Made by a program: the position numbers and the translations under genes. A DNA stretch of 64,000 bases from contig OX377204.1 of NCBI GenBank assembly GCA_947396885.1, positions 24,559,706 through 24,623,705 of the forward strand, written 5' to 3'. Positions 20,448 through 32,029 of the stretch are shown here, piece by piece. Position 1 is the first letter of the stretch; each line of letters starts with the position of its first letter. The stretch is from Heligmosomoides polygyrus polygyrus (taxonomy: Eukaryota; Nematoda; Chromadorea; Rhabditida; Heligmosomidae). Under the pieces are notes generated by a model that was given only the letters and a program-made list of their open reading frames with translations, did not search any database and was not told the origin of the DNA.

Positions 20448-21385
20448 ACTTTAGAAGTATTGAGCATGCTCGCCGCATAGGGATAAAATCCATTCTTTCG
20501 AATCGAGAGAACACGTGCACCAACATAGTGCTGTCGCTGAAGTCACCAGCGGTAAGTATGAAGAGGCGATGGCAGCGGCGGGAGCGACAAGGGTAGCGCT
20601 CGGGTGTGAGCAGATTAGGCGGTGATCACTTGGTCTTAATCGATTTGAATGTTTTACACGGGCTCGCTTTCTTTTCAAAGTATATGGTCTGCCAGAACGA
20701 TGTGAGGTAGCAATTCGCTCACCTTACAGCCCCGCTGACATTATAGTTGTGCTCTCCCAAATTTTTTTTTATTAAGCTTTCATATGAGCCCTTAACTTCT
20801 TCAGTACTCTTACCTTGAGCAACGTTATCACCTTTCAAACAGTGAATACCCCGCATTTGCTTTGATGAAATAATCCTCTCTCCCAAAACCCTAGTTGAGC
20901 CCGATTGATTATTCGAACAATCGAATTCGAATATTCGAATTCGAATGCTCAAAAAAGCGAATTTCGAATGTATTTGAATTCAAATGCTCGAAAAAACGTA
21001 GTTTTCGAATGTATTCGAATTCGAATGCTCGAAAATCGTCGCTATTCGAATATATTCGGTTATTCGAAATTTTTGGGAGAGCACAACTATAATGTCAGCG
21101 GGGCTGTAAGGTGAGCGAATTGCTACCTCACATCGTTCTGGCAGACCATATACTTTGAAAAGAAAGCGAGCCCGTGTAAAACATTCAAATCGATTAAGAC
21201 CAAGTGATCACCGCTTAATCTGTTCGCACCCGAGCGCTATCCTTGTCGCTCCCGCCGCTGCCACCGCCTCTTCATACTTACCGCTGGTGACTTCAGCGAC
21301 AGCACTATGTTGGAGCACGTATTCTCTCGACTCGAAAGAATGGATTTTATCCCTATGCGGCGAGCATGTTCAAAGCTTCTAAAGT
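20448..21385. mobile_element. Fold-back element with 320-bp inverted repeats
   Basis: The left arm (20448-20765) and right arm (21069-21385) are inverted copies that differ at only a few percent of positions by eye. They share ACTTTAGAAG tips and GAGAGCACAACTATAATGTC at the inner ends. The 300-bp centre holds the TTCGAA-rich block (20895-21068) and a copy of the 18306-18345 motif. Each arm encodes the same 75-codon open frame (MKRKRARVKHSNRLRPSDHR...), transcribed outward from the centre. No transposase is visible. Confidence 0.8.
20895..21068. repeat. TTCGAA-rich simple repeat, locus 2
   Basis: It has the same motif and the same GAGCCCGATTGATTATTCG lead as locus 1 at 9205-9390. It lies in the middle of the fold-back element. 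Confidence 0.75.
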
Positions 21386-22585
21386 TCTAGATTTTAGTAC
21401 CGATCAACAGAAACTCCGTACTGCTTACATTATTCCAGTGGTCCAGTACATTACGAATCTGATCCATAGACATATGGTGATTGGTTCAACCAAATTCTAG
21501 AAATGAAGTGTAATCAGCAGAAAAGTGCTGTAAGTCCGAATTTCAACGGTCTTTTTCTAGTTGCTTTTGTTGCGTTATTTTCGTACAGTACATACGCTAC
21601 GCAGTGACTCTTGTCGCTTCCTCGTTATCTTCTATTCATTAGTTCCCGACTTTGATGTTGATCCTGTCGGTGTGCTTGCGTCGTTGCAGTCGATCCCATC
21701 GCGGGTATGAAGAGGCCCATATTCAGAATCAACAGAAGAGTGATGTACAGGGTGAGCGAAAAAATTTTCGAGAAAAGCGGAATACGAAATACAGAGCGAG
21801 AGTCATAAATAAATAAATATATATGTCAGTAATGGTCGTAATAACAATGTTGCGTTGAAGAATTTATTACAGGATGCGGACAACAAGCGTGCAACTCTTC
21901 TCCAGAAACATAACAATAAAAAATCCTTGTGTTCGCATTATTACTATTATGAATTTTTAGACACTACTAGTAACAAATTGAAGTTTATGCAAAATCTTTC
22001 TGTAAATAGGAGGAAACTATTCTATACACAACAAACCCAGCTGACAAGTCAAGTGCCAGATATTTCGCCGCTCTACTTAGCCGGCCCTATTGAATGCCCC
22101 CAATCTATCCTAACTGGGAGGGCAGCGACAACTAAGATTAAAGTTGCTTTCTGCACCCACGACACGACACTCATTGCCTGAGTTCGCATGGATACCATAG
22201 TATTCAACAAACTCAAAGAAAGGAGTGGAGAGCCAAGAGACCACATGCCCTCCTCCGATTAGGATAGATTCTATGTCCCCTATGGAGAGCAATGTTAGCA
22301 ACCTAAGAGCGCTTATAGAACTCTGAGTTAGAATTGATGTTCCACGCCAGACCTAGGGTTATTAGGGAAAAATATAAGCATGCTCCGGATAAGGAATTTG
22401 ATTTTTGTATCAAATCTCCCTTATAGTATTTGGCAGTACTTCGTTTCAATAAAAGAAAAAGAATCAAATTTAGTTACCACACTGTAAAGGTGACGAATAG
22501 TTGACCTCTTTCTTCAGCCTTTACTTTATGTTCGAGAGGTGAATGAAGGCAGTGTAAGACAATTACTGAGTGACGAGTCACCATT
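21386..22585. other. Unassigned sequence
   Basis: No gene was recognised. A GTACAGGGTGAGCGAAAAAATTTTCG segment at 21747 resembles a Tc1/mariner terminus, but no partner was found. Confidence 0.3.
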
Positions 22586-22891
22586 TCCGTTCCCTTTTTC
22601 GACCCAAAAGAGAGCAGAACACGGTACGGAACGAAAGGACTGAAAACGCCGAAAACCGGAATTCGCAACACGGAAAAGAAAGAATCAAAGCGTGCAGGAT
22701 CAGTCAAGAAAGGAGGAAAACTCTTTAGTTATAGAAAATCATCATGCAGGCACACATCCTTTCTCATCATCAAGGATGTGCGGAAATTCATTTTCCGTGT
22801 TTCGAATTCCGGTTTCCGGCCATTGTTGGGTCTTCCGTTCCGTTCCGTGTTTCGCCTGTTTTTGGACCGGAAGGCGGAAACGGAAATGGGC
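22586..22891. repeat. TTCCG-rich inverted repeat
   Basis: The left arm (22586-22684) and right arm (22786-22891) are inverted and about 75% alike by eye, both rich in TTCCG and TTTCCG. They share CGAATTCCGGTTT and the reverse form AAACCGGAATTCG-like blocks. A third, direct copy of the right arm is at 24660-24775. It could be a short non-autonomous element. Confidence 0.6.
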
Positions 22892-24248
22892 CCTGCTCGA
22901 CGCTAGATTTGTATTGAACACAATCTGCTTATCAATTAAAAAGGGTTCTTCTTCATATAATTGTGAGAGAAATACTGTTCGACAACTCTGGTATTTATAT
23001 TCTGGGATTGGTTAGACTACCAAAAAAAGGTACTCAAAAATGGGAAGGGCTGAGTGCAGGGCAAAAATAATGGACCAGCAAATGCTATGTATGCATTGTA
23101 TGCTAAGAAAGTGCACTCAACATTTGAATGATCGTAAAATTCTTGATCCATTTGTTACAAATTGTTCACAAAAACTTTGTAAGCATATAGCGCAATGTCA
23201 TGAAACAAAGGGTTGAGTAGGAGTTGTGCAATGCAGTTGTCTTCCGGTGTTCTCGTTCGAATGTGTATATTTCATCTTTTAATTTTGTTAGGTGTTATAT
23301 TCATCCATATGAAGTTACGCAATTCATTTTTTAATGAAGAATCACGACTATCTACCAGGAGGAGTTATTTTGATTGACTAGGGTGACGTGTTGAATTCTG
23401 ACATAACTATTCCTTGGAGAACCATCTAGGAACTGTCGAGCTGTGTCACCTTGAACGTGGGGGTTCCAGGCTGGCCCAGACTGAATATTCCTGTGGAAGT
23501 GTGGACCCACCATGACTAATCAGTCATCCAGTTATCATCGTATCGTTAGATCCCAGAATGAATTCTGACGGTAAGTACTGGCTTTGGGTCCATGATGCCA
23601 CAGGTTTCCAAAAATGTTGAGAAGAATCTCTTTCCTGGTCGGAAAATGATCTAGGTGGCTACTCCAGTTTTAGACTTAACCCGAGTCAGTTTTTTTTAAA
23701 TGTGGGTCTGTAATAAGCCTCAATTGGTTATTCAGTTAAGGTTCAGAAAATTGCAGCATCAAAAACGTCAAGCCAAAAACCCGTCGCAGGAACTGGGGAG
23801 CAAGCTGAACATACAAAAACACGCGGCAGCCGCGGCGACTGCTGCGGCATGCGCGACACCGACATAGTTTGTGCTGCTACAGTTACGAAGTCTAACGCTC
23901 TTGTAACTGCATGAACTGCTCTGGATACCTCTGCTCAGCTATTGAGGGCCTCTGGTGCACTTAATTAGAGGAAATGGTTATTTTGGGTGGGAATTGGATG
24001 ACCTAATTCAAGCAATAGACAATTGCTGCTATTGTGAAACGATTTCGTGTTCTTTCATTGCACGAAGCTTCATTTCTAAAATCCACATATCTAGATACAA
24101 TACAGCAAAACTCGAGAATTTGTTAGAGCTTCGTTTCCCCCATAACAGCCCACCCAGGAGCGACGCGTCAGTGGCGATTTATCGCACGTGCGGCAGAGGA
24201 CGCCGCGCGCGGCGAAAACTTGTATGTTCGTACTACCAGCCGCAGGAA
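22892..24248. other. Unassigned sequence
   Basis: No coding segment with recognisable motifs was found. 23820-23860 is GC-rich (CACGCGGCAGCCGCGGCGAC). Confidence 0.3.
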
Positions 24249-24405
24249 CTACAGTACCGGACATGCCACTGCGTCCAACAAGCACAAGCGGCGCAAAAGA
24301 TGAGAAGGGGGCGCAAAACGGCGCTCTCCGGCGCCCTTTTGCGCCCCTTCTCATCTTTTGCGCCGCTTGTGCTTGTTGGACGCAGCGGCATGTCCGGTAC
24401 TGTAG
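24249..24405. repeat. 157-bp near-perfect palindrome
   Basis: Arms of about 75 bp run from CTACAGTACCGGACATGCC on the left to GGCATGTCCGGTACTGTAG on the right. They include AAGCACAAGCGGCGCAAAAG and its complement, with a loop of only a few bases near 24327. Visible differences are a single substitution in the GCGCCCTTTT part and one or two single-base changes. It is GC-rich compared with its AT-rich surroundings. No relative was seen elsewhere in the window. Confidence 0.85.
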
Positions 24406-26079
24406 ATATGGAAACAGCAGAGGGACTGTATGCGGAAATAGTAAGATAGGACCCTAATTTTGTTTTCGCTTAATGCTCAGCCATAGCTAAAAGGTTACCA
24501 TAACAATATTATGAATTCATGCTTCGTTATGCTATGTTGTGATGAAGATGAGTATCAACCTGTGGAAGATTCTGCTGCTCGCAAAGTTCTGAGCAAGAAA
24601 GGCGCAATGGAAGCCGCTTCTGACGCCGTTCCAGATGCACTTTTGAAAAAACGGCGAATATGTGCCGTTTCCGTTTCCGCGTTTCGTATTCCGGCTTACG
24701 GCCATTTTGGGCGTTTCCGTTCCGTCTTTCGTCTTCCGCTTTTTCCAGAAAAATTTCCGCACATCCCTGCATTGAGCGTATGGCCGAAAATTCTACACAT
24801 CCCTAATGATGAAGCCATTGCTTGCTCTTGTGAACTATTGCTCCTCGGCACAATGAGACAGTCCAGTGCATACTCTTCTTTTCTGTGGAAAAATCGCGGC
24901 AATGAGTTTTGCAGAGTGAAGCGAAAGCGCGTCGCTCATTAGAGTAGGTTAACCCAATTAAATGTGAAGATTATTCTAAAGATCTGTAGTTTAAGAGTAA
25001 TAAATCTTAGTGACACGTCTTATTTTACTGACAAAACATGTGTGGCTCGTAATTTGCTTTCAATTTTTTCGAAAATACAATTTTTCATCATATTGTTTTG
25101 CGCATAGCTGGGCTCGCTTTTCCGACGCTTTTCGTAGCAGAAAATGTGGCCATCATCAGCGATTTTTGTCTGATTCGCCGATGTTCATCATTGCCGCAAA
25201 AGGACATTGAAAAGTTCTTTGGCATTATCTACGCGAATGGTCGTCTCCTAATGGACCGGAGAATGGCCTTGAATTGATGGTGCAATTACTTCAAGGAGAT
25301 CCCGCTTATTAGGCCGCCGACTTGGTGAACTCCAAATCCTTGTACCCAATTGAGCAGCTGAAGACGTTCTTTAACTACGTTAACGAGAAGGCGACTATTC
25401 TCATCGTTGATGTCAAACAACATTTCAATATCTTTGGCCCGACGATGATGGACATTGGCGATTCCGAAAAAAATCGCTGCGGTCGTGACAAGGGCGACAT
25501 TTTCTGCTTTGCCTACAGGTAGGGAAGTGAACCCAGTCCATCAATCTACAAAACAATTAGACGAAATTGCGTTTTTCAAAAAATTCAAAGTCAACTACAT
25601 TTACATGTCACTAAGAGTTACTGCTCTAACTTGAAAACTGCAGATCTTCACCATAATCTACCCGTCTGATTGGGTTAACATATAACAATTCCTTTGATGT
25701 GAAAGCTTTCTAATATCCTCAAATTGCCTTCAATGACTGATGTTAGAGGATTCCAGATTAGGAGATATATAGAGAGATACCTGAAGATACATGAATATTA
25801 TTCTGTCTACACAGAAATACTATAGCTAGAAGGTTCAAATTCTCATAGCATTAATCATCGCATTTTTGTTGTCTAATAAAAAATATTGGCTTTACCATCC
25901 GCTATCAATGAAATTCCACATTTGAAATATCATCGTGTATGCCTCCAACTGTTTTGTCTTCTACCGCTTTATGATGATCCTACATGCATTTTCCTCTATG
26001 CAAACACCAGCGAATTATCAATAAATCGCTTCCTAGCAAAATTCTAATGTCCGAAAAATGGATACCACTGCACCTGAAA
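24406..26079. other. Unassigned sequence with a TTCCG-rich repeat and weak coding-like frames
   Basis: 24660-24775 is a copy of the TTCCG-rich arm at 22786. Between 25100 and 25525 several plus-strand frames look protein-like, for example ENVAIISDFCLIRRCSSLPQ and LYPIEQLKTFFNYVNEKATI. They change frame and carry stops, and I do not recognise them. A decayed gene or transposon is possible. Confidence 0.3.
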
Positions 26080-27039
26080 ACCATACCTGAGCTCTTCTTC
26101 TCATCGTCGCCTTCATCTTCTCAACACCGCAAGGATTAGTCTCTCCACCAACGCCTCAATGCCATAAACGCCACAAAACCTCACCGTTCACCGTCGACGC
26201 TACCCCGCCCCATCTCAAAAGAGCCTCACCTCTACATCGTCGTCGTTTCAAATTCAGCGCTCGACTTCAATGCCAACCATTCAACGTTGGTACACATTCA
26301 CCATCGGACTTGCTACAAGGACAATGTTCAAGCACGCCAACATTGGGCGCCAGATTGGAATCGTAAAGAAGCACCTGCTACAAGACTAAATTATCCAACA
26401 ACTCCCAGCGGATGTATAGTGGAGATGTTCGGTGTAGAGCTAACACAACCAAGTTTCACCTCGCTCAAGAACGAAGAAATAACCAAAAGGAAATAACAAC
26501 GATGAGCTGCCAGATGTTCACCTGCAACTACTGTGCTTTTACAAGAACAGAGCAAATGACAGCAACAAAAGCGAGGATCAAGCCTACAAGAAGTGCATCA
26601 GCACTTATAGCGACAACACCACAACGGCTCAAGATGCTGGCGGAACTGATCTATGTGGGCGATAGCTTAAACGCCATCGACACTTACGAAGAAACTGACT
26701 AGTTCACGCATTCAACGTTGTTCCCTCTTCACAGCAACACGATGCAGGTTACACTGCTCAACAACAATCTACTAATAACGCTGGCCGGCTCGACACAATC
26801 CTCTCGCTTCACAACAACAAGGACCCTCGCGGTCACAGACGCGACCTGCGTTACAATAATCGCCGTAAAGGAAGCAGAAAATGTCGCGCTCAACCCCTTT
26901 TTGCTTCACTACATTACTCCTTACGCAAGCATTATTAAGCTAATGGAAGCAGGTAGGCAACTCCTTCATTTCGTCGCAGTCTTCTTCGAGCATATCAAAA
27001 TTATAAATACCTGACCTTAGCAACATTTGTCAATATATC
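26080..27039 (+). other. CAA-rich stretch with overlapping open frames, unrecognised
   Basis: On the plus strand the region is rich in CAAC and ACAAC and stays open in changing frames, for example HNNKDPRGHRRDLRYNNRRK near 26810. No splice sites or motifs allow a gene model. Confidence 0.25.
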
Positions 27040-27335
27040 CAACGTAAGTAATTCACCCAAGCACCTTCGAAGCCCCTGTTGGCACCCATCAGGCTCAGTT
27101 GCCTTCTCGAGCTTCACGCTTCTTATGACGTTACGAACCTCTTCCTACGTGCAGCGTAGGATGGGTTCTCCTGTTGGTTGTTCTTCTTGGACTTCCCTAC
27201 GAGAGACTTCTTCATTCAATGGCTCTTTGGAGTACTCTTCCCATCTTTTCTTGTTTTCGCGAAGACTCCTTCTTGTGCAGCGCTTGTCCTGCAGTCATCC
27301 TGAGGACGTTGGACGCACAAAGACTAAAGAGTAGA
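27040..27335 (-). pseudogene. RTE-like reverse transcriptase fragment
   Basis: Minus-strand translation reads WEEYSKEPLNEE, then EPTGEPIL-like sequence, then EEVRNVIRSVKLEKATEPDG. This fits the conserved block just before the RT core of RTE-type elements ('W.EYF..LLNEE ... EEV..AI..MK.GKA.GPDG'). Only this block is left. Confidence 0.65.
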
Positions 27336-27539
27336 TGATGTTCCGGCGAACACCTCTACCCGTCCTGCGGTTATTCCTCCACTAAAGTGAGACGTTGCCA
27401 GCACGAAGATAAAAAGGAGGTGAGGTTCTGACGAAGATCTCCTCATCTGCAGATGTCCCTAAAACTATACTAGGACGACTTCATCTCGGAGATGAAAGGG
27501 AGCCGACAGGCGGGACGAGACTCCCTATATTTGTATTAG

Positions 27540-27690
27540 TTAATAACTATAAAAAACGTTAAACGCCTACGCGACGCGGGAGCATGCCGAAGGCCTTTTC
27601 CTAGATTAGCGATATTGCAAGGTCGCGCGAAGCGCTTAAATGCGAGAGATGCCATTAGGCGTTTCGGAGCACTTGTATTGCAATATACCA
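27540..27690 (+). mobile_element. Helitron-like repeat, 3' end fragment (copy 3)
   Basis: It shares CTAGATTAGCGA, AGGTCGCGCGAAGCGC and TTAGGCGTTTCGGAGCACTT with the ends at about 700-824 and 37070-37165. Only the terminal 150 bp or so are present. Confidence 0.5.
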
Positions 27691-28415
27691 CATTCTAGCT
27701 CAAATATAATATTCCAGCTAGAATGTATGTTTTAATTTCTGAAAGTGGGTGTGTTCAGCAGTGATGACGCCTTTAATGACACCGCAAGGCTAATCGTTAG
27801 AGTCGTACTGTTGTGCTGTTCCTTCAAAGCAAAAAAAAATTGTGTGGAGTTGATCCTTGACGATTGCATAAAGCACTGTTTAAAAATGGACCTTACTGGA
27901 TAAAACATACCCACTCATAAGCTTGCTTAGTGAAGATGATAGGTGTAGTGTAAATTTGATGTTCATAAGGGTGGGTAAGGTTACAACTGATACTGCCTGT
28001 AATTATAATTGATTGTATCCACATGAAAGGGCTAGCGAAGATTTAGGATTCATGAAAGAGATTAAGCGTCGTATTCTACGTTTTCTTGGTAGGTGCAGAC
28101 TCCACGTAATTCATACACGACAGCTTACCTAAACTGACGTGGCTACAACACACAAGAACGCGTCACAGCAGCTCAAACAGCTCAGCTGATCATTTCATAT
28201 TGTAAGACCAATGAAGGTTTTAAGTTATTTAAGAACATCTCCCTTCACATTTTACGTGTTTCTGAGGTTGTAGCAACTTTCAATTACCGTTGACAAATAG
28301 GAAATTTCTTGGTCGGGGAGGGCACCAGTGGAAAGGGGAGACATATACAAGCAGGGTTACCTGCCTAACCCAGAGATTTGCAAAGAAGGACCTTCTCGTA
28401 GGTTTGTTCAGTGCG
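27691..28415. other. Unassigned AT-rich sequence
   Basis: No gene or repeat relative was recognised before the RTE insertion. Confidence 0.35.
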
Positions 28416-28999
28416 TAGTCTCTGCAATCCACGGATCTCCCTCAATAGAGAGCTTTCGGGCTCTCTTGTTAAGAGGGATCTCGGGCCGCTTGTCGCAGGG
28501 CCACGTGGCGTGTCCTCCGGTGGTGGATAGGAGAATTAAACGCGAACCAAATGCGACCGTGTACTGCCTAGAGACGCAGGTGGGATGCAGGGGATGGACA
28601 ACTTGCTCCTACTGTGTCGGGTCGACGCGTTTTTTGTGCGTGGGAGCGGCATGTTCATACACAGTGTGCGTGGGTGTGTCCGTGACTGTGTGGACTGTAA
28701 CTGTGTCGGCTCGGCCAAAAGCTTACACTCGGTAGACTGGGAGTACATCGTAAGGCGATTCGAGGCCGCCTTAAGTCTCGCCCCGTCCCTTCGGGCAGTC
28801 TGGCTGGCTGCCCGGAGTTCTTCGCCCGCACGACAGAGTCCGACTAGCTACCCGTGTGTACTCCAGTCAAAAACAGCAGCACTAAAGGGCCTCATTCCCC
28901 TGACACCGAAAGAGCCCTCATTTCTGCATTTTTGCAGAGACTATGGAAAGGACGAGTACGGAGAGGCTGCTAAAATCCCAGAGCCTAACCAGGCTGCGC

Positions 29000-29640
29000 A
29001 AATTTAGAAGGACAAGGATGACGATCAGTATTACAACGCCCGCACGCTCGCATCGGAAGCATCCGTCGAGGACCTGATGATGCAAGCCAAGAAGATCAAG
29101 TACGACATCATCGGACTGACCGAGACGAGAAGACACCACCCCCTACACGCCGTCTACGACTCCGCAGAAGAACTGTTCCTCGGAACATGCGACAAGAGGG
29201 GAGTAGGCGGTGTTGGTGTCCTCGTCAACACGCACTTGGCCATGAACATCGATTCGTACGAATCTCTGACAACCCGAATCGGACGTCTACGACTGAAGCG
29301 ATGTGGCTCCGTGCCAGCATTGACTGTGTTCGTCGCGTATGCCCCAACATTCGACTACGACGATGAAGAGGTCGAAGCCTTCTACGTGGAGCTGGAGAAG
29401 TTTTATAAGGAAGATCAAACCTTCTACAAGGTGATCGTCGGCGACCTCAAGCCAAGATCGGACCGGAACAACTTCACATCGGAATCCACGGTTTGGAATG
29501 GAACGAGAAAGGTGAAAGTTTCACAACGAGATCGACCACATCATCTTCAACCGCAAGTATTGCTTGACCGACGTTTCAGTTCTCCTCAAGTCCTACACGG
29601 GATCGGACCATCGCCTCCTTCGCGCAAGAATCCGCTTTTT
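29000..29640 (+). pseudogene. RTE endonuclease domain
   Basis: The frame starting near 29000 reads [33 protein letters not shown] (catalytic Glu), [29 protein letters not shown] and YKVIVGDLKPRSDR. The last should be GDFNAK, so the catalytic Asp-x-Asn is damaged. After a frame change NEIDHIIFNRKYCLTDVSVL and SYTGSDHRLLRA follow, which is the C-terminal SDH motif. The order is that of APE-like endonucleases. Confidence 0.85.
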
Positions 29641-30042
29641 GCGTCAAGGAGAGAAGGCCGTGAAGTTCAAGAAGATGAGTCCCAGAACGACCATCAACTG
29701 GGACCTTTACACCTCTCTTGCCGGCCTCTGGGAAGATGCCGTCATGGACAACGTCGACGAGGAATACGACCGCTTCGTGCACCATCTCCACGATAGTGCT
29801 AAAGAAGCTGAGAGCTTGAAGACCACCAAGAGACGTCTGTCTCCGGAAACTCTCGAGCTGATACGCCAGCGTGGAGCAGCACGAGCGTCAGGCAACTACC
29901 AACTGAAGTCCAAGCTTGCGAAGCTATGCAGAGCGGCGATAAAGGAGGATCTTAAGGAGAGAAGGGCGGAAGTGTAGGCTGAAGCAGCAGAGGCAGGTTT
30001 GAGCATCCCCAACTCCGGAACTTCGCCAACTTCAAGACCAAG

Positions 30043-31743
30043 ATGACCGCTCTTCGACGTCCTGACGGAACCGTCACCTCTTCCAGAAGGACCATGGAAA
30101 AGGTCATCCACGACTTCTATTCCGATCTCTTCGATAGCCACGTCCACCTGCCCTCATGCCATCTTCCGCAGGATGGATACGTCGTTCCCTCTGTCCTCCC
30201 TTCCGAGATCCAACACGCCGTTTCGTCGGTGAAGAAACGTACAGCACCCGGTCCCGACAGGATCAGGCCCGAACACCTGAAGAACCTACCACCAGCGCTC
30301 ATCAACACCCTGGCGCGGCTCTTCACGGCTCTTCCTGTTGGAGTGCAAGGTTCCATCCCAGTGGAAGACCAGCAGGACCGTCTTGCGGTACAAGAAAGGA
30401 TACGTGCACGACATTGGCAACTATCGCCCGATCTGCCTGCTGTCCGTGGTCTACAAGCTGTTCACTCGCGTTTTCCTGAATAAGATCAGCAGAACGCTGG
30501 ACGAAGGACATCCATGCGAGCAAGCAGGATTTCGGAGAGGATTCAGCACGGTCGACCATATACACACCATTACGAAGCTCATCGAAGTCTCGCGAGAGTA
30601 CAAGCTGTCACTATGCCTTGCGTTCATCGACCTGAAGAAGGCATTCGACTCCGTCGAAACTGAAGCGGTCATCGACGCCCTGCTCACTCAAAGTGTTCCT
30701 ACTCAGTACATCAGAGTGCTTCGTGAGCTGTACAGTGGATTCACGACCACGACCTTACCATTCCACAACGACGTCTTCATCGACGTGAAGAGAGGGTTCG
30801 GCAGGGTGATATCATATCCCCGAAGCTGTTCAGCGCCACCCTCGAAAACGTCATTCGCAATCTAGAATGGGAGGACATGGGAGTGAATGTCGACGGCCTG
30901 CAGCTGCACCATCTGCGCTTCGCTGACGACATCGTGCTCATAACACCGAGCATCAGCCAGGCGGAGCGAATGCTGGCCGTCTTCGATCGTGTATGTGGGG
31001 ACGTTGGACTGCAGCTGAATCTTACGAAGCCGATGCTCATAAGGAACGATCCAGTTTCTGATGCCCCATTCTCGCTCAACGGAACGAACATCTCCGAATG
31101 CTCCAGCTACGTGTATCTTAGTCGCGAAGTCAATATGGCCAACGACCTAGCGCCGGAGCTGAGCAGGAGGAAACGAACGGCTTGGGGAGCTTTCAAGAGC
31201 GTCGAAGAAGTTGTGAGAAATACGAAGAACATCTGACTCCGCGCCCATCTATTCGACACCACCGTTCTTCCTGCCCTCCCATACGCATCAGAGACCTGCG
31301 CTATACGAAAGCAGGATGAACACGCGATCAGCGTCGTGTGGCGTGGAATAGAGAAGGCGATGCTCGGAGTGACACGACTCATGCAAGTGAGAGAAGGCCT
31401 CCGGAGTTCCGAGGTTCCTCGACGTTCGAAGATCAGTGGCGCTGTCGCGTGGGCAAAGTTGTTGAAAATTAGGTGGGCCGGCCGCCTAATGCGCTTCGCA
31501 GACACCCGCTGGACGAGAGCCGTCACTGACTGGATTCCGCGGGATGTCAAGAGAATACCAGGACGCCCACTGACGCGTTGTTCGAACTTCTTCTTCGTGA
31601 AAGCCATGAACGACCGCTATGACGCACCTCGTGTCCCTCGAGCGAGGAGCATCCATTGGAGCACTCTGGCACGCGACAGGGACGAATGGAGACGCTGCTG
31701 GCACTCGATCGAGCAAGTCGATGATCAACGGGACGACAGGTGA
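30043..31743 (+). pseudogene. RTE reverse transcriptase and C-terminal region
   Basis: Pieces in order are KKRTAPGPDRIRPEHLKNLP, then (frame change near 30340) VPSQWKTSRTVLRYKKG, IGNYRPICLLSVVYKLFTRV, EQAGFRRGFSTVDHIHT, LAFIDLKKAFDSVE (motif A), a frame change near 30800, LHHLRFADDIVLI (motif C, intact Asp pair), then a stop at 31234 and the C-terminal part with KIRWAGRLMRFADTRWTRAV. It is close to complete but broken in several places. Confidence 0.88.
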
Positions 31744-31775
31744 TACAGGTGATACAGGTAGTCTCTGCAAAAATG

Positions 31776-32029
31776 GTACACACTTAATTTTTCCTTCGTT
31801 GAAGAAAAAAGTGCGTGAAGTGACTCTCTCTTATGCTGATGACGTTCCTGCGCCGTACCACGCCGTAAGGAAAAATAACTGTGTGGGTTAGGGGGGGGGG
31901 GGAGCACATCACATTGTATTCGCGTATTTCTTCAATGTAAAACAAAAGGTACATCTTACGCTGTTCTACTTCAAATCTAGGATTCCGTCACATTAAAACA
32001 TTTCCAAGATGCAGAAATAAACGAAGGCG
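31776..32029. other. Sequence between RTE and the minus-strand exon
   Basis: It contains a run of 13 G at about 31891-31903. No AATAAA was found on the minus strand in the 130 bp below the stop of the exon at 32030. Confidence 0.4.

Larger units (their letters stand above)
28416..31775 (+). mobile_element. RTE-type non-LTR retrotransposon, near full length, inactive
   Basis: An APE-like endonuclease (29000-29640) is followed by an RT (30040-31240) and a C-terminal region (to 31743), all on the plus strand with at least three frame breaks. The 3' end is short tandem AGGTGATAC units (31737-31758), as usual for RTE. A 12-mer TAGTCTCTGCAA occurs at 28416-28427 and again right after the tail at 31759-31770, which fits a target-site duplication and would give an element of about 3.3 kb. 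Confidence 0.85.

Noticed and set aside
23955..24449. Open frame of 164 codons across the palindrome
   Set aside because: Half of it is the palindrome read through, and the opposite strand gives the same peptide. There is no family motif.
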